DNA of 5,185 bases from Ramlibacter sp. (GTDB taxonomy: Bacteria; Pseudomonadota; Gammaproteobacteria; Burkholderiales; Burkholderiaceae_C): contig JAQGMT010000308.1 in the NCBI GenBank assembly GCA_028292185.1, forward strand, positions 1 to 5,185, given 5' to 3'. This document shows positions 1 to 5,185 of the stretch, piece by piece. The position numbers and the translations under genes were made by a program. Below the pieces are notes generated by a model, which was given only the letters and a program-made list of their open reading frames with translations, was not told the origin of the DNA and did not search any database. The stretch's first letter is position 1, and every line of letters starts with the position of its first letter.

Positions 1-757
1 CCACCGATTGGAGGCCGCCGCGAACGATCTCCGCCATGTACGCTGCCGCGAACAGCGTGATGCCGACGATGACCCGCACCAGGACATCGGGCGAGTGGCC
101 GGCCGGCATGAACAGCGGAAACATGAATGACGCCATGAACAGCACCGAGATCAGGGGCACACCGCGCACCAGTTCGACGTACGCGGTGCATAAGGTCCGC
201 AGCGCCGGCATGGTGCTGCGGCGGCCCAGTGCGACCAGGATGGCGAGTGGAAACGCGAGCACCAGCGAGCCCACCGTCAACATCACCGTCAGCGGCAAAC
301 CGCCCCACAGGTCGGTGGTCACATGCGACAAGCCGGCGCCACCGCCCATCAGCCACAGGTATAAAACCACCACCGCCGTCCATAGCAGTCCGAGCCAGGG
401 ACGCCAGGTGCGGCGGCTGCAGCTCGCCACGACCAAGGCCAGCAAGAGGGCGGTCGCGGTGACCGGCCGCCATCCCTCGCCCGCGGGGTAGCGGCCCAAC
501 AAGATGAGGTGAGCCTTTTCCGCGACGACGCCCCAGCAGGCGCCGGCACCGCGGGCAGCCTGGCACTGGTTGGCGTCCGCACGCCAGACCGCGTGCACCA
601 CGCCCCATCCAAGGACGGCAGCCGCGGCCCATGCCAGCAGGGTCGCGCAAAGCACAGTCGCCAGGGTGCTGACCGGACCCGAGAACAAGTTCTCGCGCAA
701 CCATTTCGCCGGGTTCGAGCGGCCTCTTGGCCGCGGGCGCGTGTCGATGAAGGACAT
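1..757 (-). CDS. aapM: General L-amino-acid ABC transporter, second permease subunit (AapM/BztC type), 3' end missing
   Basis: This inner-membrane permease would pair with the AapQ-type subunit to form the channel of a polar/general L-amino-acid importer. Translating the minus strand from the ATG at 757 gives 252 uninterrupted residues before the left edge; the family is about 380 long, so roughly a third is missing. Visible in order are a cytoplasmic N-terminus with the family-like WLRENLF (19-25), a first membrane span (about 31-52), a periplasmic segment with two cysteines (C65, and C74 in GACW) and GRYPAGEGWRP, further spans (about 98-112, 120-136, 153-178, 195-217, 227-241), and the permease signature YVELVRGVPL (192-201). 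The window cuts inside AEIVRGGLQSV, just before the EAA loop that contacts the ATPase. It follows the first permease gene by 16 bp. The start is uncertain: the ATG has no well-placed Shine-Dalgarno, whereas an in-frame TTG at 769 does. The family call is firm; specificity is inferred from family. Confidence 0.9.
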   Translation of the reverse strand, partial: MSFIDTRPRPRGRSNPAKWLRENLFSGPVSTLATVLCATLLAWAAAAVLGWGVVHAVWRADANQCQAARGAGACWGVVAEKAHLILLGRYPAGEGWRPVTATALLLALVVASCSRRTWRPWLGLLWTAVVVLYLWLMGGGAGLSHVTTDLWGGLPLTVMLTVGSLVLAFPLAILVALGRRSTMPALRTLCTAYVELVRGVPLISVLFMASFMFPLFMPAGHSPDVLVRVIVGITLFAAAYMAEIVRGGLQSV

Positions 758-773
758 GGAGGCAGTCAATGGG

Positions 774-1736
774 TCAGCCTCCGGTGATCGCGGCGCCGCG
801 GTTCACGCGATTCATCAGCAGCGCGATCACCAGCGATACGGCCAGGTACACGGCCATGACGAGCGTGATGCACTCCACGGCACGCCCGGTCTGGTTCAGC
901 GACGTGTTGGCGATCGACACCAGGTCGGGGTATCCCACGGCGACGCCCAGCGAGGAATTCTTCAGCAGGTTCAGATACTGGCCGGTGAGCGGCGGAACGA
1001 TCACCCGCAATGCCTGCGGCAGCACGACCAGGCGCATCGTGCGCCGGCGCGGCAGGCCGAGCGCGGACGCGGCTTCGATCTGGCCGCGTGGCACCGCGGC
1101 AATGCCGGCACGCACGATCTCGGCGACGAACGCGGACGTGTAGAGCGAGAGCCCCAGCAGCACCGTGATGAACTCCGGAGAGAACGTCGTCGCGTCCGCG
1201 CCCGGGCCGAACGTCACGCCGTTTTTGCTGACGGACACCCATCCGGCGATCGTCGCGGGGTCGTCGATGGCCGGCAGGAACTGCGTCAGCACCAGGTACC
1301 ACGCCAGCAGTTGCAGCAGAAGCGGAATGTTGCGGAACAATTCCACGTACCCATAGCACAAGGCGCGCACGATCGCGTTGACGGAAAAGCGGCCGATACC
1401 CAGCAGCGTGCCCAGCAGCGTGCAAATCAGGATCCCGGCTGCGGCGACTTTCAAGGTGTTGCCCAGCCCCGCAAGGAAGGCCTGCCAATAAGCATCGGTG
1501 GACTGATACGGCAGCCAGCTTTCTCCGATCTCGAATCCGGCGGGGCTCAGCAGAAAACCGAAGCCGCCCTGGATGCCGCGCGCCCGCATGTTCTGCAGCG
1601 TCGTGCTCGCCAGCCACCACACAAGCAACGCCACCACCGCGACGGCCAAGATTTGATAGAAGAGGCTGCGCCGGCGTGCGGCTGCTGATGGCGCCGTGCT
1701 GCGGCCGGAAGGAGGCGGGCGTGGCGCGATGGCCAT
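774..1736 (-). CDS. aapQ: General L-amino-acid ABC transporter, first permease subunit (AapQ/BztB type), short form
   Basis: This inner-membrane permease of 320 residues is one half of the transport channel for L-amino acids delivered by the binding protein. It starts with a basic, Pro-rich cytoplasmic tail, then RRRSLFYQIL and a first span (about 25-43). A periplasmic stretch with the family motif GGFGFLLSPAGFEIGES (57-73) follows, then spans at about 95-115 and 127-152 that include YVELFRNIPLLLQLLAWYL. The last third holds spans at about 189-212, 236-250 and 290-308. The ATPase-docking EAA loop is clear: EAASALGLP from E221, ending in VVLPQAL (237-243). GQYLNLLKNSSL (252-263) is also typical. 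Known AapQ/BztB proteins are about 390-430 long; this one lacks roughly 75 residues between residues 155 and 190, where homologues carry an extra membrane hairpin. The ATG shares its A with the TGA of the binding-protein gene (TGATG) and has no Shine-Dalgarno, so coupled translation is likely. Confidence 0.92.
   Translation of the reverse strand: MAIAPRPPPSGRSTAPSAAARRRSLFYQILAVAVVALLVWWLASTTLQNMRARGIQGGFGFLLSPAGFEIGESWLPYQSTDAYWQAFLAGLGNTLKVAAAGILICTLLGTLLGIGRFSVNAIVRALCYGYVELFRNIPLLLQLLAWYLVLTQFLPAIDDPATIAGWVSVSKNGVTFGPGADATTFSPEFITVLLGLSLYTSAFVAEIVRAGIAAVPRGQIEAASALGLPRRRTMRLVVLPQALRVIVPPLTGQYLNLLKNSSLGVAVGYPDLVSIANTSLNQTGRAVECITLVMAVYLAVSLVIALLMNRVNRGAAITGG
778..782 (-). promoter_or_regulatory. 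Shine-Dalgarno GGAGG for the second permease, inside the end of the first permease gene
   Basis: On the minus strand GGAGG reads from 782 to 778, within the last codons of the upstream permease. It lies 8 nt before a TTG at 769 but 20 nt before the ATG at 757. The usual 5-10 nt spacing therefore favours TTG, which would add four residues (M-T-A-S) to the protein. Whether TTG or ATG is used cannot be settled from the sequence alone. Confidence 0.5.
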
Positions 1737-2767
1737 CAGCGCACCGGCGGCGCGTACTGCAGGCCGCCCTTGGACCACAGATTGTTCATACCGCGCGGCA
1801 GGCCCAGGGGACTCTTGGGCCCGACGTTGCGCTCGAAGATCTCGCCGTAGTTGCCGGTGGCCTGGACGGCCCGGGCGAGCCATTGCTTGTCCAGCCCCAG
1901 CAGCCGGCCAGTGTCTTCCGTGGTGCCCAGCAGCCGCCCAATCGATGGGTCCTGGCTGTCACGCTGCAAGCCGGCCACATTGGCTTGCGTGATCCCGTAT
2001 TCCTCGGCCTCGATCAGCCCGAACAGCACCCAGCGCGCGATGGCAAAAAATTCCTCGTCGCCGCGCCGCACCGCGGGACCCAGCGGCTCCTTGGAGATCA
2101 GTTCCGGCAGCACGACATGGTCCATGGGATTCCTCGCCTGCTTGCTGCGCACCGAGGCCAGCGCCGAAGCGTCCGTGGTGTAGGCCTGGCAGCGCCCGGA
2201 GAAATAGGCCGCGTTGGCCGCTTCGAATTTCTCGAACACGACGGTCTTGAGATTCAGCTGGTTCGCGCGCGAGAAGTCGCTGAGGTTTTTTTCGGTCGTG
2301 GTTCCGGACTGCACGCACACCGTGGCGTTCTTCAGTTGCTTGGCGCTGTTGACCCTGCTCTTGGCCGGCACCATGAATGCCTGGCCGTCGTAGTAGGTGA
2401 TGCCGACAAAGGTCAGTCCGAGCGAAGCGTCGCGCGTCAGCGTCCATGTGGTGTTGCGCGACAGGATGTCGATCTCGCCCGATTGCAGCGCGGCGAAACG
2501 CTGCTGCGAGACCAGCGGCACCCATTTCACCTTGCCTGCATCGCCCAGGAGGGTGGCCGCGACGGCGCGGCAGAAATCGACGTCGAGCCCCGACCACTTG
2601 CCCGCGCTGTCCGCCTGCGAGAAGCCCGCCACGCCGCTGCTCACGCCGCAGACCAGCTGGCCGCGCGCCTTGATCGCATCCAGCGTCTTGCCCGCCTGCG
2701 CCGGCGGCATCAACAAAGCGCAGGCGCCGGCCAGCGCCAGCCAGTTCCTCGCCATTGTTTTTCTCAT
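1736..2767 (-). CDS. aapJ: Periplasmic general L-amino-acid-binding protein (AapJ/BztA type)
   Basis: This is the solute receptor of the importer, a 343-residue family 3 extracellular solute-binding protein that captures amino acids in the periplasm and delivers them to the two permeases. A Sec signal peptide is plain: MRKTMAR, a hydrophobic core, then AQA with predicted cleavage before G26. Family hallmarks follow: ARGQLVCGV (34-42), GLDVDFCRAVAA (60-71), LSRNTTWTL (102-110), YYDGQAFMV (125-133), VCVQSGTTTE (150-159), TTDASAL (197-203), LPELISKEPLGP (220-231), NYGEIFERNVG (306-316) and a C-terminal GGLQYAPPVR. The mature protein has four cysteines (C40, C66, C151, C193) at positions that also hold cysteine in AapJ as I recall it, possibly forming disulfides. 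Length matches the family (about 340). GGAG stands 5 nt before the ATG, which favours this start over Met5. Family members bind a wide range of L-amino acids, often glutamate and aspartate best; the specificity here is inferred. Confidence 0.95.
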   Translation of the reverse strand: MRKTMARNWLALAGACALLMPPAQAGKTLDAIKARGQLVCGVSSGVAGFSQADSAGKWSGLDVDFCRAVAATLLGDAGKVKWVPLVSQQRFAALQSGEIDILSRNTTWTLTRDASLGLTFVGITYYDGQAFMVPAKSRVNSAKQLKNATVCVQSGTTTEKNLSDFSRANQLNLKTVVFEKFEAANAAYFSGRCQAYTTDASALASVRSKQARNPMDHVVLPELISKEPLGPAVRRGDEEFFAIARWVLFGLIEAEEYGITQANVAGLQRDSQDPSIGRLLGTTEDTGRLLGLDKQWLARAVQATGNYGEIFERNVGPKSPLGLPRGMNNLWSKGGLQYAPPVR

Positions 2768-2772
2768 GTTCG

Positions 2773-2776
2773 CTCC
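2773..2776 (-). promoter_or_regulatory. Shine-Dalgarno GGAG of the amino-acid-binding protein
   Basis: On the minus strand GGAG (2776 to 2773) is followed by five bases and then the ATG at 2767. This spacing supports the upstream methionine over the alternative ATG four codons later, which would be 17 nt away. It is the only clean ribosome binding site with an ATG in the window, consistent with strong expression of the periplasmic receptor. Confidence 0.65.
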
Positions 2777-2789
2777 ACGACTTCACCCG

Positions 2790-2820
2790 AATGTAAAGGC
2801 TTGGCGCGGGCGGCGCTCAA
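2790..2820 (-). promoter_or_regulatory. Weak candidate promoter ahead of the transporter genes
   Basis: The 49-bp gap between the gamma-glutamyltransferase and the binding protein is the largest in the window. On the minus strand it holds TTGAGC (2820-2815, overlapping the GGT stop codon) and TACATT (2795-2790), 19 bp apart. Each matches four of six sigma-70 consensus bases, but the spacing is longer than ideal. No hairpin terminator is visible in the gap, so read-through from the GGT gene is equally plausible. Confidence 0.2.
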
Positions 2821-4670
2821 TCCCCGGCGACGATCCCCTCGCGGCGCGGATCGGTCCCGCTGAAAAAACCCGTGGCCGTGCGCGTGATGCCTTGCAAGCC
2901 GGTGGGTACTCGCACCTTGGAGATCGTGTGGCCTCGGTCGCGCAGGAACTGCAGCGTGCTGTCCGGGAATCCCGACTCCTCCATCAGCAGCGCGCCTTCG
3001 CCGAAGTTGCCGAAGTTGGGCAGCGAGATCGCGCGCTGGATGTCGAGTCCCCAATCGAAGACGCCGTACAAGGTCTTGGCGGTGGAGTGAATGATCATGG
3101 TGCCGCCGGAACTGCCGAGGCTCATCAGGAGCTCGCCGCTGCGCTTGTCGAACACGAGCGTGGGCGCCATTGCGGAGCGGGGGCGCTTGCCCGGCTGCAC
3201 GCGATTGGCGACGGGCCGCCCGGCTTGATCGGCCGGCTCGAAACTGAAATCGCTGAGCTCGTTGTTCAAGAGGAATCCGCCGGCAAGCCCGCGGCCTCGA
3301 TTGACCATCTGGCGCGATCCGAATGCGTTCTCGATGGTGGTGGTCATGGCCAGCGCATTGCCCTGCGCATCGACGATGGAAATGTGCGAGGTGCCGTGCT
3401 CTTCTTGCAGTGCCATCGGTGCGAGGCCGACCCCGGCACCGCCGGGCTGGCCGGCGGTTGCCAGCGGCATCCGCGACGGACCGACCAGACGTGCACGCTG
3501 TTGCAGGTAGGCCGCAGCGAGGAGGCTGGTCCACGCGCCTGCAGGAGGTGCAACGAAGTCGGGGTCGGCGACGTAGAGAGCGCGATCGGCGAACGCCAGG
3601 CGCGAGGCCTCGGCATAAAGATGCAGCCACTGCGGCCCCGGCACACCATCGTCCAGCGGCAGCCGCCGGGCGTTGGTGTTCGAGAGGATGCCGAGGATCT
3701 GCCCGATCGCGATGGTGCCCGAGCTTGGCGGCGGCATGCCGCACACGCGGTACTCGCGCGCGGGCGCGGCGTAGTCGAAGCAAAGCGGCTCGCGCTGAAG
3801 CGGCTTGTAGTTCGCGAGGTCGGCCAAGGCGAGGCGTCCCGGGTTGGTGGGATGCTTGCGAACCTTGTCGACAATGGCCTGTGCCACCTCGCCTTCAGTC
3901 AGCGCCTTCGCGCCCTGCGTTGCGATCAGGCGCAGCACGGCCGCGAGTTCGGGATTGCGAAGCAGGTGACCGACGGGCCAGGGCCGGCCCTGGGCATCGT
4001 GAAAATAAGCGGCCGAGACTGGATCGGACTTCAGGTCGTTGTCGGACACCAGCAAGGCGTGTAGCCGCGGGCTCATCGCAAAGCCGGATTCCGCCAGCGC
4101 AATGGCCGGTTCGAACAAGCGCGCCCAGGGCAGCCGCCCGTGCAGGCGGTGCACCTGCTCCAGCATGGCCACCGCGCCGGGCACACCCACGGCGCGGCCG
4201 CCGACAATGGCTTGACGGAACGGCAGAGGCTTGCCGTCTGGTCCGAGGAAAAGTTTCTCGTCGGCCGCAGCCGGCGCCGTTTCACGGCCGTCGAACGCCT
4301 GCGTGCGCTGGCCGTCATAGTGCATCAGGAATGCGCCGCCGCCGAGGCCGCTGGACTGCGGCTCGACCAGGGCCAGCACCATCTGCATCGCCACGGCCGC
4401 GTCCACGGCGCTACCGCCTTGCTTGATGATGGTGTAGCCGGCTTGCACCGCGATCGGGTTGGCCGCGGCGACGGCGAAATGCCGCGTCGTCCAACCCGGC
4501 TTGTCGACCCAACCCGATGCCGCTTCGGGTTGCAGCGGGGCGGGCGCTTGCAGCGGGGCGGCCGCTGGCCCAATGCCGCTGCCCGCGCATGCCAGCAGCG
4601 TCGTCAGCAGGGCGCAGGCCAGCAGTGGCCGGGCGCTGCCCCAAGCGCGTGGGCCCGGCATCAGCGGCAT
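2817..4670 (-). CDS. ggt: Gamma-glutamyltransferase (gamma-glutamyltranspeptidase), predicted lipoprotein
   Basis: This N-terminal-nucleophile hydrolase cleaves the gamma-glutamyl bond of glutathione and related compounds, passing glutamate to water or an acceptor amino acid. The 617-residue precursor should self-cleave before T427 (GTSHISIVD), giving a large subunit (about 28-426) and a small one (427-617). A signal peptide ends in the lipobox-like LLAC with C28, followed by Ala and a Pro/Ala-rich linker, so the enzyme is probably lipid-anchored on the periplasmic face. Recognisable parts are GGSAVDAAVAMQ (85-96), SGLGGGAF (107-114), the substrate arginine R129 in FDGRETAP, PPPSSGT (313-319), LLNNELSDFS with E471 and D474, and the oxyanion-hole GSSGGT (519-524). 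Compared with the E. coli enzyme, two pocket positions differ: E447 in place of N411 and A500 in place of S463. The start lies 10 bp after the dehydrogenase stop and has no Shine-Dalgarno; a second ATG at 4661 is possible. Confidence 0.95.
   Translation of the reverse strand: MPLMPGPRAWGSARPLLACALLTTLLACAGSGIGPAAAPLQAPAPLQPEAASGWVDKPGWTTRHFAVAAANPIAVQAGYTIIKQGGSAVDAAVAMQMVLALVEPQSSGLGGGAFLMHYDGQRTQAFDGRETAPAAADEKLFLGPDGKPLPFRQAIVGGRAVGVPGAVAMLEQVHRLHGRLPWARLFEPAIALAESGFAMSPRLHALLVSDNDLKSDPVSAAYFHDAQGRPWPVGHLLRNPELAAVLRLIATQGAKALTEGEVAQAIVDKVRKHPTNPGRLALADLANYKPLQREPLCFDYAAPAREYRVCGMPPPSSGTIAIGQILGILSNTNARRLPLDDGVPGPQWLHLYAEASRLAFADRALYVADPDFVAPPAGAWTSLLAAAYLQQRARLVGPSRMPLATAGQPGGAGVGLAPMALQEEHGTSHISIVDAQGNALAMTTTIENAFGSRQMVNRGRGLAGGFLLNNELSDFSFEPADQAGRPVANRVQPGKRPRSAMAPTLVFDKRSGELLMSLGSSGGTMIIHSTAKTLYGVFDWGLDIQRAISLPNFGNFGEGALLMEESGFPDSTLQFLRDRGHTISKVRVPTGLQGITRTATGFFSGTDPRREGIVAGD
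4531..4566 (-). repeat. 18-bp tandem duplication in the GGT linker
   Basis: Positions 4531-4548 and 4549-4566 are two adjacent 18-bp units differing at one base. Being a multiple of three, the duplication stays in frame and encodes the repeated APLQ of the Pro/Ala-rich stretch (about residues 38-47) between the lipid-anchor cysteine and the catalytic domain. It looks like a slippage-born lengthening of a flexible tether. Confidence 0.8.
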
Positions 4671-4680
4671 CGCGCAGCGA

Positions 4681-5185
<505 letters not shown>

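Noticed and set aside
36..491. A 151-codon plus-strand frame at the left end.
   Set aside because: It is antisense to the AapM permease, whose minus-strand frame is continuous and matches the family; the plus-strand product shows no recognisable features.
2286..2294. A run of seven A on the minus strand in aapJ, read as GAA AAA AAC, which matches an A-AAA-AAC slippery heptamer for -1 frameshifting.
   Set aside because: The -1 frame continues to about 1959 without any recognisable domain, no clear downstream stem-loop was identified, and the zero-frame protein is full length and conserved. It is most likely a chance of Glu-Lys-Asn codons.
2768..2816. A transcription terminator or operator between ggt and aapJ.
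   Set aside because: The gap is GC-rich with GCGC repeats, but I see no stem followed by a T tract and no convincing inverted repeat that could be an operator.
2397..4064. A 555-codon open frame on the plus strand, and other long plus-strand frames (570-1688, 1676-2863).
   Set aside because: They lie opposite well-supported genes, span gene boundaries, and their Arg/Ala/Gly/Gln-rich translations show no domain I recognise. Long antisense frames are expected in GC-rich coding DNA.

Overview
The window comes from a GC-rich Gram-negative bacterium. All five genes lie on the minus strand, tightly packed. The codons are strongly GC-biased, there are Sec and lipoprotein export signals, and the protein families point to a proteobacterium. 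The SDR and GGT types suggest Burkholderiales, but that is an inference from family resemblance, not a placement.

Read in the direction of transcription (right to left), the layout is as follows. (1) The C-terminal two thirds of a short-chain dehydrogenase of the HSD10 / 3-hydroxyacyl-CoA dehydrogenase type 2 kind, entering from the right edge. (2) A complete gamma-glutamyltransferase with a lipoprotein signal, starting 10 bp after the dehydrogenase stop. (3) After a 49-bp gap, a complete periplasmic L-amino-acid-binding protein of the AapJ/BztA type. (4) Its first permease (AapQ/BztB type), overlapping the binding-protein gene by one base. (5) The second permease (AapM/BztC type), running off the left edge inside its EAA loop. 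The ATPase (AapP) would be expected just beyond that edge. There are no RNA genes, mobile elements or CRISPR repeats, and no non-coding stretch longer than about 50 bp.

Functionally, an envelope-anchored gamma-glutamyltransferase beside a broad-specificity amino-acid importer suggests a scavenging unit. The enzyme would release glutamate (and Cys-Gly or other acceptor products) from glutathione and gamma-glutamyl compounds in the periplasm, and the Aap transporter would take the amino acids up. The dehydrogenase probably belongs to fatty-acid or branched-chain acyl-CoA oxidation and may simply be an upstream neighbour.

I do not see a new defence or mobile system here. The points most worth a second look are an AapQ permease lacking the central hairpin of known homologues, non-consensus residues in the GGT substrate pocket, the GGT-Aap pairing, and the uncertain start of AapM.
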